A DNA stretch of 64,000 nucleotides from Methylobacter sp. GTDB taxonomy: Bacteria > Pseudomonadota > Gammaproteobacteria > Methylococcales > Methylomonadaceae. Within the stretch, counting starts at the first letter, position 1. Each line of letters opens with the position of its first letter. Of this stretch, positions 1-8,709 are shown one piece after another. The notes below the pieces were generated by a model. It had not been told where the DNA came from and did not search any database. It was given only the letters and a program-made list of their open reading frames with translations. The DNA lies in NCBI RefSeq assembly GCF_004322395.1, contig NZ_SCTW01000050.1:1-64000 (forward strand). Direction: 5' to 3'. The translations under genes were made by a program, and so were the position numbers.

Positions 1-5
1 ATTGA

Positions 6-21
6 CCTCCACGGATGGAGG
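6..21. repeat. short hairpin downstream of HisA-like gene
   Basis: Six-base arms CCTCCA and TGGAGG flank a four-base loop about 35 bases beyond the stop codon of the HisA-like gene. It could be part of a terminator for that gene, but no T-run follows on the minus strand. It may equally be one end of a repeat cut by the window edge. Confidence 0.3.
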
Positions 22-56
22 AAATGCCGCAAGATTGCATGGAGCAATCGCGGTCA

Positions 57-788
57 CTACATCCGTGTGGTTCGGGCGTAAGCAGGAAGCGGAAGCTTTG
101 CCTGAAATTCGACAATATCTTCATTTTTTATGGCGCCGGTATGCAATGCGCTGGCAACAAGCGCTTGAAAGATTCCCGCTTCATTCAAAAGAATGCAATC
201 CAGTTTGTCCCTTATACCGCCAGCGGCAATAAAGTTTTTGTCCGGGTATTGCCTGCAAAATTCAGCTAATTTGTCCATATCGGGACCTTGGTTGCTGCCT
301 ACGCGCCCCAATGTCATGATGATGATATTTTTCGGCCAAAAAGTGGGATCGGAAAAAAGACTTTCCGCGCCTAATGCATTTGAATTCGAATAATCCAGCG
401 AAAGAATAAAGTTGTTTTCAAAGGCTTCGATTTCTAAAATAGTTTCATTCCGATAAGACTCACTACCTAAAACAGGCAGATAATTGCCCGGAAGCTGTGC
501 GTCTTGATTGTATTTTTGGTAACCCTTATCTACCCAGAATGTTGTTTGCGGAAAACGACTTAGCACCTCTGTTATTAATTGGTTATGGTCGCCCTGATCG
601 GTAATCGCATTCAGGTCTGCAATATAAAAGGTATCAAACGCATAAACGTCCAGGAATGCTTCAATGACCTGATAAATATCTGACGATTTGCACAAGTCAG
701 TGTTAATAGGTTGATAGTGCTCACGATTGCCTTGCCGGGCATGAACTACGACGCCGTCTTTTAAATCTATTACCGGGATTATTTTCAT
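57..788 (-). CDS. HisA/HisF-like TIM-barrel protein of the C1-cofactor cluster
   Basis: The protein opens with MKIIPVIDLKDG, the first beta strand of HisA-type phosphoribosyl isomerases, and has a C-terminal AAGGIRD phosphate-binding strand. HisA-like paralogs of this sort accompany tetrahydromethanopterin/methylofuran biosynthesis genes in methylotrophs; their exact reaction is not known to me. It is about 243 residues, normal for a single barrel. I chose the ATG at 788 rather than an earlier one because the HisA core begins immediately there and the upstream codons run through a hairpin repeat. It diverges from the ATP-grasp and MfnF-like genes, which fits a cofactor role rather than histidine synthesis; no other his gene is nearby. 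A true HisA is the main alternative. Confidence 0.8.
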   Translation of the reverse strand: MKIIPVIDLKDGVVVHARQGNREHYQPINTDLCKSSDIYQVIEAFLDVYAFDTFYIADLNAITDQGDHNQLITEVLSRFPQTTFWVDKGYQKYNQDAQLPGNYLPVLGSESYRNETILEIEAFENNFILSLDYSNSNALGAESLFSDPTFWPKNIIIMTLGRVGSNQGPDMDKLAEFCRQYPDKNFIAAGGIRDKLDCILLNEAGIFQALVASALHTGAIKNEDIVEFQAKLPLPAYARTTRM

Positions 789-802
789 AAAAAATAGAGA
801 CT

Positions 803-826
803 GAGTCCAAAGCGAGCTTTGGACTC
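803..826. repeat. perfect palindromic repeat (REP-like), copy A
   Basis: Arms GAGTCCAAAGC and GCTTTGGACTC form an 11-bp stem with a two-base centre. It sits in the divergent space between the HisA-like and ATP-grasp genes. A close relative lies at 19564-19581, so this is a dispersed element and not only a local operator. Confidence 0.75.
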
Positions 827-841
827 CAAAAATTACAGATG

Positions 842-867
842 CCAGTTCAAAGCTCGCTTTGAACTGG
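842..867. repeat. perfect palindromic repeat (REP-like), copy B
   Basis: Arms CCAGTTCAAAGC and GCTTTGAACTGG form a 12-bp stem with a TC centre, 15 bases from copy A. The inner part of the arms (TTCAAAGC) resembles TCCAAAGC of copy A, so the two look like diverged members of one family placed in tandem. Confidence 0.75.
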
Positions 868-911
868 TGATACAATATTACATTCTAGTTTATAGCTGTT
901 TATTGAATATT

Positions 912-1922
912 GTGAAAATTTTGGTATTTGAGTATATCACTGGCGGCGGCTTTAATAAGCAGGAGCTGCCGGATTCCCTGGTTGGTGAAGGGAGTTTGAT
1001 GCTTAACGCGTTACTCAATAACCTGACCAAATTAGACGGTTTCGATATAACTGTCATGATCGACTGGCGAATAAACCAGTTAATCTGTGAGACCTGCATA
1101 CACAAGGTCATTATCCGGCCCGAGCATGATATTACGGAAGAATTTGCTCGGTTGGTTAAGCAATCCGACTTGGTATGGCCGATAGCGCCGGAGTTTGACG
1201 GTATCCTGCAAACTCTGTGTCAAACAGTTGAATCATTAGGCAAGGTATTGCTGACATCGCCCGCAGCAGCTGTTGCCATTGCCGGTAACAAATTCAAGAC
1301 TTATGAATTGCTTAGCCGGCATCAGATAACTACTGTGCCTTCCCGGATGTTTGACGATACTTATTTCTCCTCCTTCGACAGGCTTAGGACAGGCGGTGAA
1401 TGGATGGTTAAGCCGGTTGATGGCGTGGGTTGCGCAGACAGTTATCTGATCACCAATCGACAGGACTTTGAGCGGATGGCCGCGCAAAAAAACTCATATA
1501 TCATTCAGCCGCATCTTCAAGGCGCAAAAACCAGTCTTTCGTGCTTGTTCAAGCAAGGCCGCGGCTGGTTAGTGAGTGTCAATTTGCAGCGATTTGAACT
1601 GGTCAGCGGGCAATATCATTTAACAGACATCGTGGTCAATCATCATCCCGATTCAGGCTCATATCAACAATTGGTAACTAAGATCGCCAGCGCTTTGCCT
1701 GAGCTATGGGGTTATGTCGGTATCGATTTGATAGAAAACGATCAAGTATGGGTGCTCGAAATAAATCCCCGCCTGACTACTTCATTTGTCGGCATATACG
1801 AAGCTTTAGGCATCAATATTGCCGAGGCTGTTTTACAGCTACTGAATGGCGAGCCGATACTCAACCCGGCTTGCAACCAACCCATTATCGTTCAGGCAAA
1901 ACAGGAAACCCATGCAAGCTAA
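912..1922 (+). CDS. ATP-grasp ligase, MfnD-like (C1-cofactor biosynthesis)
   Basis: The protein starts KILVFEYITGGG and carries ATP-grasp landmarks: GEWMVKPVDGVG for the nucleotide-binding strand and WVLEINPRLTTSF for the metal-binding end. In methanogens the related MfnD joins glutamate to tyramine during methanofuran synthesis, and methylotrophs have homologs in their C1 gene clusters, so a glutamate-ligase step for methylofuran is the likely role. I chose the GTG at 912 because conserved sequence begins there; upstream codons read through the hairpin repeats. Residues about 151-160 (SSFDRLRTGG) match a dispersed bacterial repeat that contains TTCGACAGGCTTAGGACAG, seemingly inserted in frame just before the conserved strand. 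The next gene overlaps its end by 11 bases. Confidence 0.75.
   Translation: MKILVFEYITGGGFNKQELPDSLVGEGSLMLNALLNNLTKLDGFDITVMIDWRINQLICETCIHKVIIRPEHDITEEFARLVKQSDLVWPIAPEFDGILQTLCQTVESLGKVLLTSPAAAVAIAGNKFKTYELLSRHQITTVPSRMFDDTYFSSFDRLRTGGEWMVKPVDGVGCADSYLITNRQDFERMAAQKNSYIIQPHLQGAKTSLSCLFKQGRGWLVSVNLQRFELVSGQYHLTDIVVNHHPDSGSYQQLVTKIASALPELWGYVGIDLIENDQVWVLEINPRLTTSFVGIYEALGINIAEAVLQLLNGEPILNPACNQPIIVQAKQETHAS
1366..1394. repeat. dispersed 'TTCGACAGGCT' type repeat inside the ATP-grasp gene
   Basis: The stretch CCTTCGACAGGCTTAGGACA is of a kind I recognise as an intergenic repeat in many bacteria (TTCGACAAGCTCAGGAC-type). Here it is read in frame as SFDRLRTG. Family membership is from memory, not from a search. 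Confidence 0.45.
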
Positions 1923-2964
1923 TGTCGTAGGCTGGGACATAGGCGGCGCTCATGTCAAAGCGGCGGTAATTAGTGCCGGTGAGATTGTCGCCGTTTACCA
2001 GCAAGCATGCCCGTTATGGAAAGGGCTGGATCAACTGCACTGCGCAGTAACCTCAATTCTGCAGGAACTGAAGGGCTCAAATCCTCGCCATGCGATCACC
2101 ATGACCGGCGAATTGGTTGATTTATTCGCTAATCGGGATGATGGCGTTAAGCAGATCATTCAAACCATGACTGAACTGCTGCCGGGAAGTGGAATCCTGA
2201 TTTTTGCAGGGCAGGAAGGTTTTTTGAAACCATCACAGATTGAAACCGGGCATTACCTGTCCATCGCCTCTGCTAACTGGTTGGCCAGTGCTTCACTTGC
2301 CGCGCAAAAGTTAGGCAGCGGACTTTTTGTCGATTGCGGCAGTACTACCACGGATATACTCCTGCTTAATAACGGGCAAGTGCTGGCGGAAGGCTACACC
2401 GATTATCAGCGTTTAATCTCTCAAGAATTGATTTATACCGGCATCGTCAGAACCGCTGTAATGGCTGTCACGCAAACAGCGGTGGATCAAGACAAAAAAA
2501 TTGGCCTGATGGCCGAGTATTTTGCGACGATGGCCGATGTCTATCGCGTTACCGGCGAACTGAACGACAGGCACGATCAAACCGACACAGCGGATGGCTC
2601 GGAAAAAACAGTTTTAGCCAGCGCAAGGCGATTATCGAGGATGATAGGCTGTGATTTTTATCCCGATGAACTGCCGCGCTGGCAACAATTCGCCGAAAAC
2701 ATCCGCGCCCGACAAATACGGCAAATACAGCGCGGCTGTGAAATCCGGTTATCTCAACATGGAATTTCACAAAACAGTCCATTAATCGGCGCCGGAGTAG
2801 GTCGATTTCTGGTTAAACAGATTGCATTGAACTTAGACCGTCTTTACCTGGATTTTTCCGATCTATTACCGGTAGCCGGAATTGAATCCAATATGACATC
2901 AGCGGACTGTGCTCCCGCTGCGGCTATTGCTTATTTAGCGGATAAGTATATCCATAAACAATAG
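1912..2964 (+). CDS. H4MPT-linked C1 pathway protein, MfnF-like (hydantoinase/oxoprolinase fold)
   Basis: The N-terminus VVGWDIGGAHVKAAVI is the phosphate-1 loop of the ASKHA/oxoprolinase fold, and LFVDCGSTTTDILLL is the second phosphate loop. These are hallmarks of the H4MPT-linked C1-transfer protein family related to archaeal MfnF, which condenses the furan and glutamyl-tyramine halves of methanofuran. About 350 residues, typical of the family. The ATG at 1912 is preferred because the glycine-rich loop follows directly; it overlaps the ATP-grasp stop codon by 11 bases, indicating translational coupling. Together with the ligase it supports methylofuran synthesis and therefore formaldehyde oxidation through the H4MPT pathway. 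Confidence 0.8.
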   Translation: MQANVVGWDIGGAHVKAAVISAGEIVAVYQQACPLWKGLDQLHCAVTSILQELKGSNPRHAITMTGELVDLFANRDDGVKQIIQTMTELLPGSGILIFAGQEGFLKPSQIETGHYLSIASANWLASASLAAQKLGSGLFVDCGSTTTDILLLNNGQVLAEGYTDYQRLISQELIYTGIVRTAVMAVTQTAVDQDKKIGLMAEYFATMADVYRVTGELNDRHDQTDTADGSEKTVLASARRLSRMIGCDFYPDELPRWQQFAENIRARQIRQIQRGCEIRLSQHGISQNSPLIGAGVGRFLVKQIALNLDRLYLDFSDLLPVAGIESNMTSADCAPAAAIAYLADKYIHKQ

Positions 2965-3019
2965 CGATTCGATATTTAAATAAATGTGCTAAAATACTTT
3001 TTTTTGTCAACATTAATAA

Positions 3020-3589
3020 ATGTTTACAGGCTCTATGGAAAAAGTTGATGTATTTGACCTGATCGAGCGGATGTCGGCATTGATCCGGTCTGAAGAACGC
3101 AAAAAATGCACCGAATTAGGCTTGCAACCGGTTCATTTGCAAGTGATGGACTATTTGTCCCGCTGCAACCGCTATAGTGACACTCCGGCTGCTCTTACCA
3201 ATTATCTGGGCATGACCCGCGGCACGGTTTCCCAAACCTTGCTGCTGCTGGAAAAGAAAGGCTACATAAAAAAAACAGCCGATGTAAATGACCGACGTAT
3301 GGTGCATCTTAGTCTTTTAGCTGAAGGTGACGCTATCTTGAATAGAGCGCGTCCTGCAGATTTATACAATCAGGCCTCGGCAATATTTAATAAAAACGAA
3401 AACCAGGAAAATGTTTTTGTTAATGCACTGACCGCGCTGCAAAAAGCCAATAAATCCCAATCATTCGGGCTGTGCAAAACATGCAGATATTTCACCTCAA
3501 CGACTGAGGGCTTTGTTTGCGGTTTAACCAAAGAACAGCTTAGTCAAATCGATAGTGAGAAAATATGCCAGGAGCATACCGTTAGTTGA
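3020..3589 (+). CDS. MarR-family regulator with a four-cysteine C-terminal tail
   Basis: A winged-helix MarR core is visible: the recognition region NYLGMTRGTVSQTLLLLEKKGYIKK is followed by the wing DVNDRRMVHLSLLAEG. Unlike ordinary MarR proteins it ends in a cysteine-rich segment, CX2C-X11-C-X15-C (FGLCKTCRYF, FVCGL, KICQEH), which could bind zinc or an Fe-S cluster and make it a metal or redox sensor. The length of 189 residues fits MarR plus about 40 residues. The start is uncertain: the ATG at 3035 (MEKVDVF) has a better-placed AGG than the ATG at 3020. The regulated gene is not obvious; the next gene is a diguanylate cyclase 110 bases away. TAAAAT upstream could be a -10 box. Confidence 0.75.
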   Translation: MFTGSMEKVDVFDLIERMSALIRSEERKKCTELGLQPVHLQVMDYLSRCNRYSDTPAALTNYLGMTRGTVSQTLLLLEKKGYIKKTADVNDRRMVHLSLLAEGDAILNRARPADLYNQASAIFNKNENQENVFVNALTALQKANKSQSFGLCKTCRYFTSTTEGFVCGLTKEQLSQIDSEKICQEHTVS

Positions 3590-3700
3590 TGGTCGCAGGT
3601 TGCATAACTGAAGAAGCGAGCAACGCGAGCTTACAGAACAACAAGCCGAGATCATCAATAAACTAATGAGAAATTACAATCTGTGCAATAAAATACGTGA

Positions 3701-4876
3701 TTGATTGAGTTTTTTTTCAAGGAACTGCTAGGCTTACGTGATTGTCTTAATTATTCAGAGAATAACTTGGAAGAAGATTTAACTGCCGGTTTAATTGCGC
3801 TGCAAAGCCATTTAGAAACCATGCTCGAGCGCGTTCAGAAAAACAGTGCTATTTTGCAGAAGTTTCAGGCGTTCGAAATAAGATTGCTAAAGCTCAATTC
3901 CTTACCGGGCACTATTGATCACCTGCTTGAAGAAGGTAAAAATTATTTTGATCTTGACGTGATTAGCTTATGTCTGATTGACGAAACCGGTGAGATAGCC
4001 AAAACGCTTAATAATTATGGTTATTCGCGCAGCTCAAAAAACGGGTTGATTTTAGTAGATGGTAAAGGGCCTTTAAAATCAATTGCTATTGAACCCTATG
4101 TCGGCATTTATGAACATACCCGATGCGCCGACTTTTTTCCTCAAATTGAAAAACAACCAACCAGCGTTGCCATTATACCTTTATCTCGCCACGGCAAATA
4201 TTTGGGGACTTTAAATCTAGGCAGTTATCAGCTTGATAGGTTTGCCGATAATATGGCTACAGATTTTATAGAACATCTCAGTTCAGTAGTCAGTATTTGT
4301 CTGGAAAATAACCTTCACATCGAAGAGATAAGACAAGTCAGCTACATAGACGCTTTAACAGGCGTTAATAACAGGCGGTTTTTGGAACAGCGCATAGACG
4401 AAGAATTAAAACGCAGTCAACGCAATGCAGAACCTTTATCCTGCCAGTTTTTTGATATAGATTTTTTCAAGTCAGTCAATGACAAACATGGTCATCAGGG
4501 CGGCGATCTAGTGCTATCGTTAGTAGCGGCCACCATAAAACACCAATTAAGAGATAATGACGTATTTGCCCGTTATGGTGGGGAAGAGTTTGTCGCTTTA
4601 TTGTCGAATATCGATGAAGCTAAAGCCCTGGAAATTGCAGAACGGATACGCAAAGCCATCCAGACACTGGTCATCGCGATAAATGATATTTCTATCTCGG
4701 TGACCGTTTCTATCGGTGTCTCGACTTACATGCCGGACAGTGCATCCATTTCTATAGAAGGTGAAATTGCCGCACGGCTTATTAAATCAGCCGATTTCGC
4801 CTTGTACAGAGCCAAACATAACGGCCGTAATCGTGTCGAGAATGGTGGGGTTGTTTTCAATAAACAAGGGTTATAA
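3701..4876 (+). CDS. diguanylate cyclase with N-terminal GAF/DUF484-like sensor
   Basis: The N-terminal half resembles a GAF/DUF484 sensor (FDLDVISLCLIDETG; SVAIIPLSRHGKYLGTLNLGS). The C-terminal 165 residues are a GGDEF domain with the active-site variant YGGEEF and an inhibitory RDND I-site exactly five residues upstream, so it probably makes c-di-GMP with product feedback. No membrane segment is seen; it should be cytosolic. The start is odd: the frame opens only with TTG at 3701, directly after an in-frame TGA, and the first ATG is near residue 40. An overlapping frame upstream (about 3620-3704) reads LTEQQAEIINKLMRNYNL and looks protein-like, so the gene may carry a frameshift near 3700. 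Confidence 0.8.
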   Translation: MIEFFFKELLGLRDCLNYSENNLEEDLTAGLIALQSHLETMLERVQKNSAILQKFQAFEIRLLKLNSLPGTIDHLLEEGKNYFDLDVISLCLIDETGEIAKTLNNYGYSRSSKNGLILVDGKGPLKSIAIEPYVGIYEHTRCADFFPQIEKQPTSVAIIPLSRHGKYLGTLNLGSYQLDRFADNMATDFIEHLSSVVSICLENNLHIEEIRQVSYIDALTGVNNRRFLEQRIDEELKRSQRNAEPLSCQFFDIDFFKSVNDKHGHQGGDLVLSLVAATIKHQLRDNDVFARYGGEEFVALLSNIDEAKALEIAERIRKAIQTLVIAINDISISVTVSIGVSTYMPDSASISIEGEIAARLIKSADFALYRAKHNGRNRVENGGVVFNKQGL

Positions 4877-4884
4877 ACAGCTAA

Positions 4885-4918
4885 CCATGAACGACTGCAT
4901 CCATGCAGTCGTTCATGG
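4885..4918. terminator. 16-bp perfect hairpin between convergent genes
   Basis: CCATGAACGACTGCAT and ATGCAGTCGTTCATGG pair perfectly around a CC centre, between the diguanylate cyclase and pntB, which converge. The position suits a bidirectional terminator, but there is no T-run on either side, so it may be another palindromic repeat that only insulates the genes. Confidence 0.5.
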
Positions 4919-4926
4919 AGAATGCC

Positions 4927-6318
4927 TTACCCCTTCAACGCTTTCAACACCGACTGCATAGTCGCATTAGCGTCGCCAAACAACATGCGGGTGTTTTCCA
5001 GCACGAATAACGGATTACCCACACCGGCATAGCCTGACGCCATACTGCGTTTCAGTACGACAGTCGTTTCACCTTTCCAGCATTCCAATACCGGCATACC
5101 GGCAATCGGGCTGTTAGGATCGTCCAAGGCTGACGGATTGACGATGTCATTCGCGCCGATCACGATGGACACATCAACATGTCCCCATTCTTCATTGATC
5201 TCGTCCATTTCATAAACGATGTCATAAGGCACTTTGGCCTCGGCCAGCAGCACGTTCATGTGGCCGGGCATTCTTCCTGCAACCGGATGGATGCCGAAGC
5301 CGACTTTTTTGCCTTTGTCGCGCAACAGTTTGGTGATTTCATTAACAGTATGCTGAGCTTGCGCAACAGCCATACCGTAGCCTGGAATGATCATGATATT
5401 TTTTGCATCGAGCAATAATTGCGCGGTTTCATCAGCGCTGATCGGCGTGACTTCGCCTTCAACGACGGCGGCTTCTCCACCCGAGGTGCCAAAACCGCCG
5501 GCAATAACGCTGATAAAGTTGCGATTCATCGCGCGGCACATGATATAACTCAAAATCGCGCCGCTGCTGCCGACCAATGCGCCGGTCACAATCAACAAAT
5601 CGTTGCTTAACATAAAACCGGTTGCCGCGGCCGCCCAACCTGAATAACTGTTGAGCATCGACACCACCACCGGCATATCGGCACCGCCGATAGCCATAAC
5701 CATGTGTACGCCGAATGCCAGCGCAATCACTGTCATCAGCAATAACGGGAACGTGCCGCCGCCGGTTTCGGTTTGTTGTAAAAACATCCGGCCCAGAATG
5801 ATTGCCAAAACCAACAGGCCTAAATTCAACCAATGGCGAGCAGGCAGTAACATCGGTTTGCCGCTGATGCGTTCGCTGAGTTTGCCGAAAGCAATCACCG
5901 AACCTGAAAAAGTGACCGCACCGATAAGAATGCCGACATAAATTTCCACTTCATGGATATTTTTTTCTACACCGCTAAGGCTTGTAGATGCGTCCATGAA
6001 GTTGGCATAACCCACCAACACAGCCGCCATACCGACCAAGCTGTGCATGATAGCGACCAATTCCGGCATTTGCGTCATTTCGACTTTTAACGCGGCTTTA
6101 GCTCCGATAGCACCGCCGATTAACAACGCAACGATCAAAATAGCGTATGAGGTAACCGATGCGCTTAATGCAGTAGCGATAATGGCAATCGCCATGCCTA
6201 ACATACCGTAATAATTGCCACGGCGGGCGGTTTCCTGATTACTTAAACCACTCAGGCTGAAAATAAACAGAATGGTGGCGACGATGTAAGACATCGTGAC
6301 TAAACTATGGGACATCAT
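4927..6318 (-). CDS. pntB: NAD(P) transhydrogenase subunit beta
   Basis: This is the membrane plus NADP(H)-binding subunit of the proton-translocating transhydrogenase, which uses proton motive force to reduce NADP+ with NADH. About eight hydrophobic helices fill the first 260 residues. The C-terminal Rossmann-like dIII domain contains [33 protein letters not shown] and the NADP-binding [10 protein letters not shown], all family signatures. The length of 463 matches E. coli PntB. It starts nine bases after the pntA stop, with GGAG five bases upstream, so pntAB is one transcript. It supplies NADPH, useful to a methanotroph that gets mostly NADH from formate. Confidence 0.96.
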   Translation of the reverse strand: MMSHSLVTMSYIVATILFIFSLSGLSNQETARRGNYYGMLGMAIAIIATALSASVTSYAILIVALLIGGAIGAKAALKVEMTQMPELVAIMHSLVGMAAVLVGYANFMDASTSLSGVEKNIHEVEIYVGILIGAVTFSGSVIAFGKLSERISGKPMLLPARHWLNLGLLVLAIILGRMFLQQTETGGGTFPLLLMTVIALAFGVHMVMAIGGADMPVVVSMLNSYSGWAAAATGFMLSNDLLIVTGALVGSSGAILSYIMCRAMNRNFISVIAGGFGTSGGEAAVVEGEVTPISADETAQLLLDAKNIMIIPGYGMAVAQAQHTVNEITKLLRDKGKKVGFGIHPVAGRMPGHMNVLLAEAKVPYDIVYEMDEINEEWGHVDVSIVIGANDIVNPSALDDPNSPIAGMPVLECWKGETTVVLKRSMASGYAGVGNPLFVLENTRMLFGDANATMQSVLKALKG

Positions 6319-6327
6319 ATTCTCCGG

Positions 6328-7890
6328 TTATTTTCTGAACATTTCTAACATACGGCGAGTGACTAAAAAGCCACCGGCAATATTGATAGATGCAATGAGT
6401 ATCGCCAATCCGGCAAGGACGCTAATCGTAAAGCCCGGCGCGGATACCTGCACCAGAGCGCCGATTACGATAATGCCGCTGATAGCGTTGGTTACACTCA
6501 TTAATGGGGTGTGCAGCGAAGCCGTCACATTCCAGATCACCTGATAACCGATGAAACATGCCAACACAAATACGGTAAAGTGCGACATGAACGAAGCCGG
6601 GGCAACCGAACCGATACCGAACAGCGCCAAACCGCCAACAATTAAAGGTATAAATTGCTTAACAGAATCAGGAATGACGGATTTTTTTTGTTCTTGTACT
6701 GATGCGTAAGCGGGAGCTTCGGTTTGCGGGGCAGGGGCGGCGGACAGCTTGGGCGGTGGTGGCGGCCAGGTGATTTTGCCTTCTTTAACCACCGTAGCCC
6801 CGCGTATCACCTCATCGTCCATATTTACGTTGATCGCGCCGTTTTTCTCGGGGCAAAGTTCGGTCAACAAATGCCTGAGGTTGGTCGCATAAAGCTGGCT
6901 CGATTGGTTAGCCAAACGGCTGGGTAAATTGGTATAACCGATAATCGTCACGCCGTGTTTGACCACGACTTGGTTTTTTTCGGTCAATGCGCAGTTGCCG
7001 CCTTGTTCGGCTGCCAAATCGACAATAATGCTGCCCGGTTTCATAGATTTAACCATGCCTTCCGTGATCAGCTTGGGTGCCGGTTTGCCGGGAATCAGCG
7101 CGGTGGTGATAATAATGTCCACTTCCATCGCCTGTCTGGCGAACAAAGCCATTTCAGCTTCGATGAATTCCTTGGACATGGTTTTGGCGTAACCGCCGGT
7201 GCCTGATCCTTCTTCCTTAAAGTCCAGCATCAAAAATTCGGCGTCCATACTTTCGATTTGTTCTTTCACCTCAGGCCGGGTATCGAAAGCCCGGACGATA
7301 GCGCCCATGCTTTTGGCAGCGCCAATAGCGGCAAGACCGGCAACGCCGGCACCGATAACCAACACCTTGGCGGGAGGAATTTTACCCGCGGCAGTAATCT
7401 GTCCGGTAAAAAACCGGCCGAAATGCTGTGCCGCTTCAATAACGGCGCGATAGCCGGCAATATTAGCCATGGAGCTCAACGCATCAAGCTTTTGCGCCCT
7501 GGACATGCGCGGCACACTATCCATAGCTAGTACTGTGGTATTTTTGGCTGCCAATTTTTGCATTAATTCTTCATTTTGCGCAGGCCAGATGAAACTGATT
7601 AAATGACCGCCTTCGGATAGCAGGTCTGTTTCATCCAATGCCAGCTCGGGGTGCCGTTCGGGGGCGCGGACTTTCATCACGATGTCGGCTTTTTTCCATA
7701 ACGTTTTAGCGTTACTAACGATTTCGACACCTACCTCTTTGTAGGCTTCATCGGAAATATCCGCACCAAGCCCCGCGCCTTTTTCGAGCAGGACGGAAAA
7801 ACCCAGTTTTATAATTTGTTCTGCGGCCTCAGGCGTAGTGGCCACACGTTTTTCACCTGGGTGAATCTCTTTAGGTATACCAATCTTCAT
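6328..7890 (-). CDS. pntA: NAD(P) transhydrogenase subunit alpha
   Basis: It begins [20 protein letters not shown], the classic start of transhydrogenase/alanine-dehydrogenase domain I. The NAD-binding motif [17 protein letters not shown] and [14 protein letters not shown] are present. A proline/alanine-rich linker near residue 380-405 leads to about four transmembrane helices at the C-terminus. The length of 520 is the fused proteobacterial form. A GGAG precedes the ATG by about six bases. The subunit binds NAD(H) in the cytoplasm and pairs with PntB for proton-coupled hydride transfer. Confidence 0.96.
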   Translation of the reverse strand: MKIGIPKEIHPGEKRVATTPEAAEQIIKLGFSVLLEKGAGLGADISDEAYKEVGVEIVSNAKTLWKKADIVMKVRAPERHPELALDETDLLSEGGHLISFIWPAQNEELMQKLAAKNTTVLAMDSVPRMSRAQKLDALSSMANIAGYRAVIEAAQHFGRFFTGQITAAGKIPPAKVLVIGAGVAGLAAIGAAKSMGAIVRAFDTRPEVKEQIESMDAEFLMLDFKEEGSGTGGYAKTMSKEFIEAEMALFARQAMEVDIIITTALIPGKPAPKLITEGMVKSMKPGSIIVDLAAEQGGNCALTEKNQVVVKHGVTIIGYTNLPSRLANQSSQLYATNLRHLLTELCPEKNGAINVNMDDEVIRGATVVKEGKITWPPPPPKLSAAPAPQTEAPAYASVQEQKKSVIPDSVKQFIPLIVGGLALFGIGSVAPASFMSHFTVFVLACFIGYQVIWNVTASLHTPLMSVTNAISGIIVIGALVQVSAPGFTISVLAGLAILIASINIAGGFLVTRRMLEMFRK

Positions 7891-8126
7891 ACAATCTCCA
7901 ATGGGAGTAGTTTAAGAGCATAGTGAGCAAAGGTTTTAACCTCAGTCAAAACCTCAGCGTGGAGGATAGGAGATTAGGCTATGTTTTTCAATAAAAAACA
8001 TAAAAGGGGTGGGTTAATGTCGGTTTTTTGAGGATGGCTATGTGTAGAGTACGGAAATTTGTTCCGGATTGTTCGGAAAGCGTCCGTTTTTAAGATATTG
8101 CTATTAGTAGGAATTACTACTATTTC
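7891..8126. other. intergenic DNA upstream of pntA
   Basis: No open frame of note. It must hold the pntAB promoter, but I cannot pick out convincing -35/-10 boxes. Its right end runs into a transposase remnant, so part of it is probably decayed mobile-element DNA. Confidence 0.4.
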
Positions 8127-8222
8127 ATTGCCCAGACGGGTCGTGGACTTTACGGCAAACGCAAAATCACGGTAGAACCGGTGTTTGGGATCATAAAACA
8201 GGTGCCGGATTTTAATCCTTAG
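8127..8222 (+). pseudogene. C-terminal remnant of a DDE transposase
   Basis: The frame ending at the TAG at 8220-8222 reads LYGKRKITVEPVFGIIKQVP, closely resembling the conserved C-terminal 'YAKRKxTVEPVFGxIK' motif of IS1182-like and related DDE transposases, including the catalytic glutamate of the VEP motif. No start or upstream transposase sequence remains, and the usual downstream residues are cut off. It overlaps the end of the truncated O-methyltransferase on the other strand, so an insertion followed by deletion probably broke both. No terminal inverted repeats were found. Confidence 0.7.
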
Positions 8223-8490
8223 GCCGCAATACCAGTATCTTTCCGATTGATTGAAGGCCTATCTCCTCCTCAAGCACAAATCCAGACCGGTCGAAAAGGT
8301 TTTGCCATTCAGGAAGCGTTCTTTCTCTGCCTCGGGTATTCACGAACATCTGCATATCGAAAGCAGCACTGGAAAAATCGGCGTTCAATTCCGGAACGAC
8401 CAATTCCATGAGCGCAATCCGGGCACCTGTACCCATACTTGCGGTGGTCAGATTGCGCAGCACGCGGGTACTAATCATCGCTTTCTCCAA
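8212..8490 (-). pseudogene. truncated O-methyltransferase (C-terminal fragment)
   Basis: The 92-residue product looks like the last third of a plant/bacterial-type SAM O-methyltransferase: ARIALMELVVPE, FDMQMFVNTRGRERTLPEWQNL and a final SIGKILVLRP strand match the family's substrate and closing segments. The SAM-binding glycine-rich motif and the N-terminal dimerisation domain are missing (a full enzyme is about 330-350 residues). Its stop region overlaps a transposase remnant. It is most likely a dead gene. A very small standalone protein is possible but would lack the cofactor site. Confidence 0.65.
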
Positions 8491-8709
8491 TATCAGATAG
8501 AAAAAGTTAGATTAGCAGTTGCAAGTCGGCGTCACCAGTAGTTTTGTCAACCAAATTAGGTGGTTTGATTGACTCCGAAACTCACTGTTTAGAAATGGGA
8601 GTGAGTTCTGAATTGGAAAAGCAGTTCTGGATTCTAGTGGGCTTGATTGTCGTGGGATGAATGATATTAAAATCCATCCATCCGGAAATAGCTTTAAGTG
8701 CGTCTAATT
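8491..8709. other. non-coding stretch
   Basis: I see no gene, repeat or RNA here. It probably contains decayed sequence from the methyltransferase gene upstream of its surviving fragment. Confidence 0.4.

Noticed and set aside
57-788. Calling the first gene a true histidine-pathway hisA
   Set aside because: No other his gene is nearby and its neighbours are C1-cofactor genes, so only a HisA-like label is justified.
4885-4918. Classic Rho-independent terminator
   Set aside because: The stem is perfect but neither strand has a T-run after it; kept only as a possible terminator.
8212-8490. Functional small methyltransferase
   Set aside because: The SAM-binding motif is missing and the gene ends in transposase debris.
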